In this document: piece by piece, positions 1-5,431 of the stretch
Numbering within the stretch: position 1 is the first letter of the stretch
Layout: each line of letters begins with the position of its first letter
Origin: CAZAGD01 sp964484485
Lineage (GTDB): Bacteria; Desulfobacterota; SM23-61
Direction: 5' to 3'
Assembly: GCA_964484485.1 (NCBI GenBank)
Contig: CAZAGD010000139.1
Location: 1 to 5,431, forward strand
Length of the DNA stretch: 5,431 bases
Made by a program: the position numbers and the translations under genes
Notes under the pieces: generated by a model
Seen by the model: the letters and a program-made list of their open reading frames with translations, nothing else
Database searches by the model: none
What the model was told of the DNA's origin: nothing

Positions 1-355
1 CTTTTTGCACTTTTAATAATGCATGCAATACTCCGGCATATATTAACCTTCTTTTTTTCCAATATTTATATCTTTCTTTCCCCTTCTTATGAGGACGCCT
101 CTCTTTTAATCCTTCCTCATATTTTTTAATAATTTTCACCCATAGCTTCTCATAGGCTCTCTCAAGTTTTTCCTTTCTTTTTTCTTCACTCTCCTCATAA
201 TCCTTATTACCATCTCTTTCCTCCTGAATATATTTTTCATATTGTTTATTATTCATTAGATGATTTAAATAACCATTTTTTAATTTAAAATCAAATTTAA
301 TTCTTTTCCAGCTTATGCTCTTGCTTTTTTTTATTTCAAATTCTTCTCTTTCCAT
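1..355 (-). CDS. Hypothetical Lys/Glu-rich protein, N-terminal part (runs off left edge)
   Basis: An open frame starts with ATG at 355-353 and continues without a stop for 118 codons to the window edge, so only the N-terminus is seen. An in-frame TAA at 361-359 makes this the first possible start. The upstream AGGT at 366-363 is a weak ribosome binding site. The product begins MEREEFEIKKSKS, is very rich in Lys, Glu, Arg and Tyr, and has a highly charged, probably helical or coiled-coil stretch at about residues 40-90. It has no signal peptide or membrane segment. I recognise no family. The 28% GC content differs sharply from the operon to the right, which suggests acquired DNA. It is transcribed away from the tRNA fragment at 541-588 and may be cargo of a mobile element lying to the left. 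Confidence is moderate: AT-rich DNA can give long chance frames, but on the minus strand TAA and TGA should then be frequent. Confidence 0.6.
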   Translation of the reverse strand, partial: MEREEFEIKKSKSISWKRIKFDFKLKNGYLNHLMNNKQYEKYIQEERDGNKDYEESEEKRKEKLERAYEKLWVKIIKKYEEGLKERRPHKKGKERYKYWKKRRLIYAGVLHALLKVQK

Positions 356-361
356 TTTTTA

Positions 362-371
362 GACCTACGGA
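362..371. repeat. 10-bp inverted copy of part of the tRNA fragment
   Basis: GACCTACGGA here is the exact reverse complement of 551-560 (TCCGTAGGTC), the 3' anticodon stem plus variable loop of the tRNA-Arg fragment. Similarity fades outside the 10 bases. It sits just upstream of the minus-strand gene start at 355 and overlaps that gene's weak ribosome binding site. It could be a secondary recombinase core-like site or a chance match. Confidence 0.4.
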
Positions 372-393
372 CTTTTTCTTTACTTATTTAAAC

Positions 394-419
394 ACCAAAT
401 TTTGTGACCAAATTGTGAC
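394..419. repeat. Two overlapping direct repeats, ACCAAATT(TT)GTGAC
   Basis: ACCAAATTTTGTGAC (394-408) is followed, with a two-base overlap, by ACCAAATTGTGAC (407-419). The second copy differs only by lacking two T residues. Short direct repeats within about 200 bases of a tRNA attachment site are typical of arm-type integrase or excisionase binding sites. They could also be operators for the divergent gene at 355. The function is inferred from position only. Confidence 0.45.
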
Positions 420-469
420 TATAAACTGTTCATTTTGGCTCATTTTTATGCATATCACAACACATTGAA

Positions 470-512
470 AAAATCAAATTCCTTTAATGATTACGCTTAG
501 TTATTTGATTTT
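470..512. repeat. 10-bp inverted repeat AAAATCAAAT / ATTTGATTTT
   Basis: The left arm is 470-479 and the right arm 503-512. The arms match perfectly across a 23-base spacer. The repeat is AT-rich and no T-tract supports a terminator. It lies between the direct repeats at 394-419 and the tRNA fragment, so it may be a protein binding site belonging to the attachment region. Confidence 0.4.
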
Positions 513-540
513 ATTTAACTTCTTATAACTCCCCTATTTC

Positions 541-588
541 GGACTAAGAATCCGTAGGTCGCCCGTTCGAGTCGGGCTGGGCGCGCCA
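541..588 (+). other. 3' fragment of a tRNA-Arg-like gene (probable integrase attachment site)
   Basis: The segment folds as the 3' portion of a tRNA. It has an anticodon loop CTAAGAA (544-550), a 3' anticodon stem (551-555), a 5-base variable loop AGGTC (556-560) and a perfect T-arm: GCCCG (561-565), loop TTCGAGT, CGGGC (573-577). The acceptor 3' strand TGGGCGC (578-584), discriminator G and encoded CCA (586-588) complete it. The GGGCGCGCCA end is typical of bacterial tRNA-Arg, whose 5' end is GCGCCC. No D-arm or 5' acceptor strand lies upstream, where the DNA is AT-rich, so this is not a functional tRNA. The apparent anticodon AAG fits neither Arg nor normal bacterial usage; a single C-to-A change or a crossover inside the loop from an ACG gene would explain it. 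Fragments running from the anticodon loop to the 3' end are the classic att core of tyrosine recombinases. The adjacent integrase relic supports this. Confidence 0.8.
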
Positions 589-630
589 GTAATTTCTTAG
601 GTTACAAAAAGCTTTAATCCTTCTGCTTAC

Positions 631-1139
631 CTAAATGTGATAAATTTGTAATACCTTTTTTCTTATCCTGTCTAATACTTCCACTCCTGAACTTAGGCTC
701 TTTAGATAATGATGCGCGTATATGATAATAATGGATATGCTTTTCCATCTCCCAAGTTTATGGATTGTATATAAATCCACTCCTGCTTTTTAGGAATTTT
801 TTCTTCATTAAAAGTCGGCTATCTCTCAATCCGATTATTAACCTTTTCCTTTGCCTATTTCCATTCTTTTTTCCATTCTTTTTGGGCAAGATTTAAAGGC
901 GGGACTCACCAGGAAAGTTCATAGTTTATTGTTCTTGGAGAAACCCCTTCTTCCCCGTGCTTCGTTTTATACTAAGCTATAAGGCTTGGCGCAATCTCTG
1001 CAGGTTATACTTCTTTGATTGATCTCCGCTTTTATCTAAAAAATTTATCTCCGAAAAATTCCTGTTAAATTCAGGCGGGAAATTGTTGACGACGATAATT
1101 AATGATCCGCCAAGGGGAGTTTTTCTCCTTTAAATACAC
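631..1139 (-). pseudogene. int: Decayed tyrosine recombinase (phage-type integrase)
   Basis: On the minus strand, one frame from 1139 to 855 reads, between stops, VYLKEKNSPWRIINYRRQ (N-terminal arm-domain-like), FFGDKFF, EIAPSLIA*YKTKHGEEG, then SPRTINYELSW, a stop, and NLAQKEWKKEW. This closely resembles the SAM-like core-binding domain of integrases. In-frame stops lie at 1073, 1067, 1034, 1007, 974, 908 and 857 (first base of each on the minus strand). In a second frame, 786 to 631 reads AGVDLYTIHKLGRWKSISI, then IYAHHY and SGVEVLDRIRKK, ending at TAG 633-631. This is the catalytic C-terminus with the Trp of the His/Trp box and the nucleophile Tyr. A DxR triplet at 823-815 lies 12 codons plus one base before the GVD aspartate, fitting a frameshifted HDLRH box. 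Most of the catalytic domain, including the first Arg and the Lys, is deleted. It is certainly non-functional. Its 3' end is 43 bases from the tRNA fragment, the usual int-att arrangement. Confidence 0.85.
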
Positions 1140-1219
1140 AGAATGAACCCTTAACTTTTCCCCCGCTGCGACTGCACCATAATTAATAAAAAATGATCGA
1201 AGGTCAGAACAATTTAGCC

Positions 1220-1248
1220 TTGACAAAGACGGTCCTCTTAGATAGAAA
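1220..1248 (+). promoter_or_regulatory. Candidate sigma70-type promoter for the operon
   Basis: A perfect -35 box TTGACA (1220-1225) is followed by a 17-base spacer and TAGAAA (1243-1248), a moderate -10 box matching TATAAT at four of six positions. It lies about 80 bases upstream of the dehydratase start, facing the operon. No operator palindrome is obvious around it. The evidence is by consensus match only. Confidence 0.4.
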
Positions 1249-1316
1249 ATAAAGCAATCAAAAACAACCCAAGTGAAAAATTGGCTTTTCAATTTACAAG
1301 TCAGCAAAAAGTCTTT

Positions 1317-1323
1317 AAGGAGG
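1317..1323 (+). promoter_or_regulatory. Ribosome binding site fixing the dehydratase start
   Basis: AAGGAGG is a near-perfect Shine-Dalgarno sequence placed six bases before ATG at 1330-1332. It selects this codon over the in-frame upstream ATG at 1273, which has no such sequence and would add 19 unconserved residues. Confidence 0.85.
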
Positions 1324-1329
1324 AAGAAT

Positions 1330-3063
1330 ATGGCATCTCCAAAATTTGGGGCCAAAAGTAGTAAAATCCGTCGGGATTGGATTCAGTTAGACGCCCTTTG
1401 TTGCGGCACGCAATGGGACGAGACGGATCTCAGTAAATGGCAAATATTAATAGAGGATGTTTGGGGAGACAGCCATCCAGGAAGTGTACATTTAGATAAA
1501 TTGGCCAAAGAAGCGGCTATGGGGATTATCGAAGAAGGCGGAAAGCCTGCCCACTTTCACGGCACAGATATTTGCGATGGGTGGGCTATGCTTCATAATG
1601 GCATGAACTATATTCTTCCTTCCCGAGAAATTTTATGCGACTTGGTGGAAATTCACGGGCGGGTAATCCCCTGGGATGGAATAATTACTATATCTTCCTG
1701 CGATAAATCCATTCCGGCCCATTTGATGGCCATGAGCAGACTAAATATTCCGGCCATTCACATCCCCGGAGGGTCTAATCGCGTGGGACCCTATCTTTCC
1801 CACAGCGTCTTGATCGGCGAAACGGCTGAAAAGATGCGCCGCGGAGAAGATGTGGCCCGCGAAATAAGGGATTACAAACTTACCGCCTGTCCCGGAGCAG
1901 GAGCTTGCCAATTCATGGGCACGGCCAGTACGATGCAATGTATGTCTGAAGCTTTAGGGATGAGTTTACCCGGTTCAGCCTTAGTTCCCGCCAGCCTGGC
2001 CGAAATTGGCCGGATGGCCAGGCAAGCCGGGAGGCAGCTCATGAAGCTGATTAAAAAAGGAATTCGCCCCTCTGACATTCTCACTAAGGAATCATTTGAG
2101 AATGCCATGAAAGTACATGCCGCAATTGCCGGCTCTACTAATGCCCTCTTACACTTACCGGCTATTGCTCATGAGCTAGGCATAAGTATAGAAGCTGAAC
2201 GGTTTGATCAATTAAACCGAGAAATCCCTTACATCGTCAATGTCCAGCCCTCTGGCCAATATTTAACAGAACTCTTTTGGTACGCAGGGGGTATCCCGGC
2301 GGTACAGAGGGAATTGAAAGAACTCTTGGACTTAAGAGTACTCACGATCACCGGCAAAACTTTAAAAGAAAATTTGGACAGTCTGGAAAAAAACGGTTTC
2401 TTTAGGCGCGGTGAAGGGTACCTGGCCAATTACAAATTAAAGAGAGAAGAAATAATTGGCCGGGTAAAAGAGAGTAAGAAATTCGGCTCTATTGCCGTGC
2501 TCAAAGGAAATTTAGCTCCTGAAGGAGCTGTAGTCAAATATGCAGCTGTGCCAGCCGAAATGATGAAACACGAAGGACCCGCGCAGGTATTTAACCGGGA
2601 AGAAGAGGCATTGCGGGCCATTTTGAAAGGCAAAATCAAACCTGGAGCAGTTATCATTATCCGGTATGAAGGGCCGCGGGGTAGTGGCATGCCCGAAATT
2701 CTGGCGACTACAGAAGCCTTAGTAACCAATCCTGCTCTGCGTCATACAGCTATTGTCACGGACGGGAGATTTTCTGGAGCCACCCGGGGACCATGTATTG
2801 GCCACGTATCTCCCGAAGCCGCTCAGGGCGGCCCTCTGGCTTTAGTAGAAGATGGAGACTTGATCTCTATCGATATTCCGGGTCGTCTCCTTGCCGTGGT
2901 GGGCATAAAAGAAAAAAGATTGGATCCTCAAACAGTGGCTGAAATCTATGAAGAGAGAAGGAAAAAATGGAAACCACCACAGCTGAAGCATCCCAGCGGT
3001 ATTCTCCAGCGCTATAGTAAGCAGGCCACTTCCGCTATGAAAGGAGCTTACTTAATCTCTTAA
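1330..3063 (+). CDS. IlvD/Edd-family dehydratase (dihydroxy-acid dehydratase-like)
   Basis: A cytoplasmic iron-sulfur dehydratase of 577 residues, near the family's usual length, that should convert a 2,3-dihydroxy or sugar acid to a 2-keto acid. Visible family motifs are PGSVHL at 50-55; DG at 83-84 (metal-site region) with LPSRE (96-100); CDKSIPAHLMA at 124-134, with cluster Cys124 and Lys126; CPGAGAC at 187-193, whose Cys193 aligns with a cluster ligand; AGSTN at 267-271; RYEGPRGSGMPE at 445-456; and TDGRFSG at 477-483 with the catalytic-base Ser482, then PEAAQGG. The PG at 50-51, where [2Fe-2S] members have a PCN cysteine, resembles [4Fe-4S]-type enzymes such as E. coli IlvD. GTASTM and EALGMSLPG are closer to sugar-acid dehydratases, so the substrate is open between valine/isoleucine synthesis and catabolism. 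No other ilv gene is nearby, and the neighbours favour catabolism. It is the first gene of the cluster, 74 bases before the nitroreductase. Confidence 0.9.
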   Translation: MASPKFGAKSSKIRRDWIQLDALCCGTQWDETDLSKWQILIEDVWGDSHPGSVHLDKLAKEAAMGIIEEGGKPAHFHGTDICDGWAMLHNGMNYILPSREILCDLVEIHGRVIPWDGIITISSCDKSIPAHLMAMSRLNIPAIHIPGGSNRVGPYLSHSVLIGETAEKMRRGEDVAREIRDYKLTACPGAGACQFMGTASTMQCMSEALGMSLPGSALVPASLAEIGRMARQAGRQLMKLIKKGIRPSDILTKESFENAMKVHAAIAGSTNALLHLPAIAHELGISIEAERFDQLNREIPYIVNVQPSGQYLTELFWYAGGIPAVQRELKELLDLRVLTITGKTLKENLDSLEKNGFFRRGEGYLANYKLKREEIIGRVKESKKFGSIAVLKGNLAPEGAVVKYAAVPAEMMKHEGPAQVFNREEEALRAILKGKIKPGAVIIIRYEGPRGSGMPEILATTEALVTNPALRHTAIVTDGRFSGATRGPCIGHVSPEAAQGGPLALVEDGDLISIDIPGRLLAVVGIKEKRLDPQTVAEIYEERRKKWKPPQLKHPSGILQRYSKQATSAMKGAYLIS

Positions 3064-3120
3064 TCATAGGGGTGAAGAAGAATAAAAAAATATAAAGCAA
3101 TTTTGAATTCGGGCAGAGAA

Positions 3121-3128
3121 AGGAAGGA
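3121..3128 (+). promoter_or_regulatory. Ribosome binding site of the nitroreductase gene
   Basis: AGGAAGGA lies nine bases upstream of ATG 3138-3140 and supports that start. A GTG at 3133 is out of frame and a TTG at 3131 is also out of frame. Confidence 0.65.
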
Positions 3129-3137
3129 ATTTGTGAA

Positions 3138-3794
3138 ATGATTAATTGGGAAGAATTAGAGGAATTGATAAAAACCAGACGTTCCATCCGCAAGTTTCAG
3201 GATAAACCTGTGCCTGAAGAGCTTATCCTCAAGGCTATCGAATTAGCTACTTGGGCACCCAACGGCGGCAACTATCAGCCTTGGCGGTTTTTAATCATCA
3301 CTAATAAAGATTTAATCTCTAAGATAGCAGACGCCGTAAAAGCCAAGACTGAGCTTATGGCCTCCTGGCCAGAAGCAGCCCAATTTGGGGAAATAGTGGC
3401 CCGCTGGCGGAAAACATCCGATTTTTTCCGGCAGGCGCCGGTGTGTGTGGCCGTCTTGATGAGCAAGTATGCCAGTATTGCTGATCAAATTCTTAAAGCT
3501 CGGGGAGAACAAGATCCTTTAGCCGCGGAAATAATTTCCTATCGGCAAATAGGTAACTCAACGCTGCAGAGTATAGCTGCTTTCGTTTCTTATTTCCTTT
3601 TGCTATTGCATTATTTTGGGTTAGGCGCTTGCTGGATGGCCGGTCCCTTGCAAGCCAAAAAAGAGATTGAAGAAATCCTGCACGTTCCCCCGGGATGGAA
3701 TTTTGTAAATCTTATTCCCGTGGGCTATGCGGCCGAAACCCCGCGGATTCCGGAACGCAAGCCCCTTACGGAAGTAATAGAATTTCATCGCTAA
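3138..3794 (+). CDS. Nitroreductase-family FMN-dependent oxidoreductase
   Basis: A complete 218-residue protein of normal length for the nitroreductase fold, expected to be a cytoplasmic FMN-binding homodimer using NAD(P)H. The N-terminal RRSIRKF (14-20) is the family's FMN-phosphate-binding motif. APNGGNYQPWRF (40-51) matches the conserved segment after the second helix. A hydrophobic helix at 143-160 leads to GLGACWMAGP (161-170), then HVPPGW (182-187) and the IPVGYAAETP strand (193-202), followed by PERKPL, the usual C-terminal landmarks. The natural substrate cannot be told: members reduce nitroaromatics, quinones, flavins or enones, and some act as dehydrogenases. In this cluster a redox step on a pathway intermediate is plausible but inferred. 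It lies 74 bases after the dehydratase and 44 bases before the solute receptor on the same strand, so co-transcription is likely. Confidence 0.9.
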   Translation: MINWEELEELIKTRRSIRKFQDKPVPEELILKAIELATWAPNGGNYQPWRFLIITNKDLISKIADAVKAKTELMASWPEAAQFGEIVARWRKTSDFFRQAPVCVAVLMSKYASIADQILKARGEQDPLAAEIISYRQIGNSTLQSIAAFVSYFLLLLHYFGLGACWMAGPLQAKKEIEEILHVPPGWNFVNLIPVGYAAETPRIPERKPLTEVIEFHR

Positions 3795-3820
3795 TTTGTT
3801 CTTTAAGTATAAATCTATAA

Positions 3821-3828
3821 AAAGGAGG
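3821..3828 (+). promoter_or_regulatory. Ribosome binding site fixing the solute-receptor start
   Basis: AAAGGAGG lies ten bases upstream of ATG 3839-3841. An in-frame GTG at 3830 directly abuts this sequence and is too close to use it, so the ATG is the start. Confidence 0.75.
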
Positions 3829-3838
3829 GGTGCCCAAA

Positions 3839-4825
3839 ATGAAAAAGCCCCCAATAAAAAATGGTTTAATCCTTCTCGGTCTGATTTTTACTTTCCTGTT
3901 CCATCTCTTTTGGCTTCCAAATTGCTTGGCCCAGGAGAAGTATCCCACCAAAGCCATTAACTTTATCATCGGCTACCCGGCCGGAGGGAGCACCGATGTT
4001 TGTGCTCGCCCTTTGGTGGCCGCGGCGAGCAAAATTCTCGGCCAACCTATTGTAGTGGTGAATAAGCCTGGAGCTGCCTCAGCAGTTGCCATGGCTCTTT
4101 TAAAAAACGAAAAGCCCGATGGCTATAATATTGGTATTCTTCCCAGTGGAGCGGTCTTGAGTCAGCACATGCGTAAAGTTCCCTATGATTCGGCCAAAGA
4201 TTTTACTCCCATAATGCAGTACGCTGTGTATCTTTATGGTCTGGTAGTCAAATCCGACTCTCCCTGGAAGACTTTCCAAGATTTTATAGCATATGCTAAG
4301 GCTAATCCTGGTAAAATCCGCTATAGCACTGCAGGACCGGGAACTCCCCAACACTTGGTTATGGAAAGGCTGGCCATGAAGGAAAAAATAAAATGGACCC
4401 ATGTTCCTTTTGAAGGTGGTCCGCAGGCCATTACGGCTTTGCTGGGCGACCACGTGGAAGCCTCTTCCCAAACCACCGAATGGAAAAAACATGTAGAAGC
4501 CGGGACCCTGGGATTGCTGGCCGTTTATGGAGAAAAAAGGATGATAGATTTCCCTAATACGCCAACCCTTCTGGAATTAGGCTATGATATTGTAGCTCCA
4601 AGTCTCATCTCTATTGTGGGGCCCAAGGGGCTCTCACCCCAAATTGTGGAAACCCTGCATCAGGCCTTTAAAAAGGCGATGGAGGATCCTGACTTTATTA
4701 AAATCAGCCGGCAACTGGATCAACCTGCCCTTTATCGGGGCCCAGCAGAATTAGCTAAACACTTAGTGGAAATGAATGAATCAGTGGGGGCGCTGATTCG
4801 CAGTTTGGGTTTGAGGAAGGAATGA
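3839..4825 (+). CDS. TctC/Bug-family tripartite tricarboxylate transporter solute receptor
   Basis: A 328-residue periplasmic binding protein, the usual size for the TctC (Bug) family, which binds carboxylates and passes them to TctAB permeases or acts as a sensor. Residues 1-31 form a Sec signal: a Lys-containing start, a hydrophobic core at about 9-26, and probable cleavage after NCLA (28-31), giving a mature start QEKYPTKAI. The word LPNC is a poor lipobox, so signal peptidase I is more likely. Family landmarks follow: GYPAGGSTDV (45-54), VVVNKPGAAS (72-81), GPGTPQHL (166-173, in place of the common GSGS-HL loop), HVPFEGG (188-194), ALLGDHVE (200-207), and the FPNTPTLLELGYD stretch (238-250). 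No TctA or TctB is present in the window, as is common for orphan Bug receptors. Its stop overlaps the next start (ATGA), implying translational coupling with the CoA ligase and suggesting that the captured acid is activated by it. Confidence 0.92.
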   Translation: MKKPPIKNGLILLGLIFTFLFHLFWLPNCLAQEKYPTKAINFIIGYPAGGSTDVCARPLVAAASKILGQPIVVVNKPGAASAVAMALLKNEKPDGYNIGILPSGAVLSQHMRKVPYDSAKDFTPIMQYAVYLYGLVVKSDSPWKTFQDFIAYAKANPGKIRYSTAGPGTPQHLVMERLAMKEKIKWTHVPFEGGPQAITALLGDHVEASSQTTEWKKHVEAGTLGLLAVYGEKRMIDFPNTPTLLELGYDIVAPSLISIVGPKGLSPQIVETLHQAFKKAMEDPDFIKISRQLDQPALYRGPAELAKHLVEMNESVGALIRSLGLRKE

Positions 4826-5431
4826 ATTTAATAGATTTCTTGAAAGAAAGAGTTAAACAATTTGGGAACAAAATATTTCTCCGCCAAGGCAAGGTGTCCA
4901 TAACCTATAAAGAATTCGGTATCTTAACTGATCAAATGGCCGCGGCGTTACAGACTTTGGGCTTAAAAAAAAGAGAACATGTCGCCGTTCTCTTCCCGAA
5001 TAGCTTAGATACTTTGCTTGCCTACTTTTCTATTATCAAAGCTGGCGGAACAGTAATTCCCATCAATCCAGTATATACGCCTCGAGAAATGGCTTTTATC
5101 CTGGCCAATTCGGAAGCGAAAATTCTTCTAACTGCCGCTCCTTTCCGCGAAAAAATACAAGAAATAAAGCCCCAAACTCCTCTCCTTTCCCAGATTATCT
5201 TTAGGAAAGAAACCGATCCATCTATCTTTTCAGTTCTTAAGAAGTGGGCTTCCTCACCTTCCGCCTTAAAACCAGTGGATCTAGCGGCTGAAGATAAAGC
5301 CATAATATTTTATACTTCCGGAACTTTGGGGCAACCTAAAGGGGTCATCCTAACCCATGGTAACTTCTCTTTCTCCGGACCGAACATAGCCCAGGCTTAT
5401 GGGCTTAAGGAAAATGATGTTACTATAGCCG
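4822..5431 (+). CDS. AMP-forming acyl-CoA synthetase / ligase, N-terminal part
   Basis: An open frame starts at ATG 4822-4824, overlapping the receptor's TGA by four bases (ATGA), with GAGGAAGGA immediately upstream as ribosome binding site. The 203 residues before the window edge are the N-terminal subdomain of the ANL superfamily (acyl-CoA synthetases), which activate a carboxylic acid with ATP to an acyl-adenylate and then a CoA thioester in the cytoplasm. Landmarks are MNLIDFLKERVKQFGNK; ITYKEF (27-32); VAVLFPNS (54-61); YFSIIKAGGTVIPINPVYTP (68-87), typical of this family; and the ATP-binding P-loop YTSGTLGQPKG (164-174), followed by VILTHGN. The fifth P-loop position is Leu instead of the usual Thr. 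About 300 residues, including the C-terminal hinge and catalytic Lys, should lie beyond the window. The substrate, a fatty, aromatic or other acid, cannot be read from this half. Confidence 0.9.
   Translation, partial: MNLIDFLKERVKQFGNKIFLRQGKVSITYKEFGILTDQMAAALQTLGLKKREHVAVLFPNSLDTLLAYFSIIKAGGTVIPINPVYTPREMAFILANSEAKILLTAAPFREKIQEIKPQTPLLSQIIFRKETDPSIFSVLKKWASSPSALKPVDLAAEDKAIIFYTSGTLGQPKGVILTHGNFSFSGPNIAQAYGLKENDVTIA

Larger units (their letters stand above)
1140..1329. other. Intergenic leader upstream of the operon
   Basis: This stretch holds no convincing gene. A minus-strand frame crosses it and joins the integrase relic, but it has no start signal, no recognisable domain, and overlaps the beginning of the dehydratase gene. 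The only signals supported are the promoter candidate at 1220-1248 and the ribosome binding site at 1317-1323. No riboswitch or attenuator hairpin was recognised. Confidence 0.6.

Noticed and set aside
429..472. TTGATT / TATGCA as a promoter for the minus-strand gene at 355
   Set aside because: The 17-base spacing is acceptable, but the -10 match is poor and the region is too AT-rich for this to be informative.
541..588. A functional tRNA-Leu(AAG) gene
   Set aside because: There is no 5' acceptor strand or D-arm upstream, the variable loop has 5 bases where tRNA-Leu has a long arm, and the acceptor end is that of tRNA-Arg.
1086..1114. TTGACG at 1086 as a second promoter
   Set aside because: No acceptable -10 box lies 16-18 bases downstream.
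1113..1131. GGGGAG-TTTTT-CTCCTT hairpin as a terminator
   Set aside because: The 7-pair stem includes two G-T pairs and is not followed by a T-run on either useful side, and it lies within the relic region.
1273..1329. Upstream ATG at 1273 as the dehydratase start
   Set aside because: It lacks a Shine-Dalgarno sequence, and its 19 extra residues include the translated AAGGAGG that serves the ATG at 1330.
1071..1355. Minus-strand 94-codon open frame as a gene
   Set aside because: It starts inside the dehydratase coding region, has no ribosome binding site or recognisable family, and its C-terminal part is the decayed N-terminus of the integrase relic.
3830..3838. GTG at 3830 as the receptor start
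   Set aside because: It directly follows the Shine-Dalgarno sequence with no spacing; the ATG at 3839 has proper spacing and begins a normal signal peptide.
4100..4492. 130-codon minus-strand frame inside the receptor gene
   Set aside because: It is a shadow of a well-supported gene on the + strand and has no ribosome binding site or family features.

Overview
The window reads as a bacterial chromosome segment in two parts. Positions 1-1139 look like the scar of one or two integrated mobile elements. Positions 1330-5431 carry a co-directional metabolic gene cluster on the + strand. The cluster encodes a TctC/Bug-type periplasmic receptor with a Sec signal peptide, an IlvD/Edd dehydratase and an AMP-forming acyl-CoA synthetase. 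That combination, together with an integrase relic, suggests a Gram-negative with wide organic-acid catabolism, perhaps a Desulfobacterota-like or other proteobacterial lineage. This is inference; nothing in the window fixes the taxonomy.

Positions 1-540 are strongly AT-rich: about 28% GC by count over 1-360, against roughly 40-55% in sampled 60-base stretches of the operon. They hold the start of a Lys/Glu-rich minus-strand gene that runs off the left edge, then about 185 bases of repeat-containing DNA. At 541-588 lies the 3' part of a tRNA gene, from anticodon arm to encoded CCA, most like tRNA-Arg and without its 5' half. This is the usual footprint of a tyrosine-recombinase attachment site. 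Next to it, on the minus strand from 1139 to 631, is a heavily decayed tyrosine-recombinase (integrase) gene. Its N-terminal and C-terminal pieces are readable, but seven stop codons, a frame change and a large internal deletion have inactivated it.

Positions 1140-1329 are a leader with one sigma70-like promoter candidate. The cluster follows: an IlvD/Edd-family dehydratase (1330-3063), a nitroreductase-family flavoprotein (3138-3794), a TctC-family extracytoplasmic solute receptor (3839-4825) and an AMP-forming CoA ligase (4822-5431, cut by the right edge). The gaps are 74, 44 and -4 bases, no terminator is visible between genes, and each gene has a purine-rich ribosome binding site. Together they suggest capture of a carboxylic acid in the periplasm, activation as a CoA thioester, and dehydration and redox steps inside the cell. 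The substrate cannot be read from the sequence. No TctA/TctB membrane subunits are present in the window.
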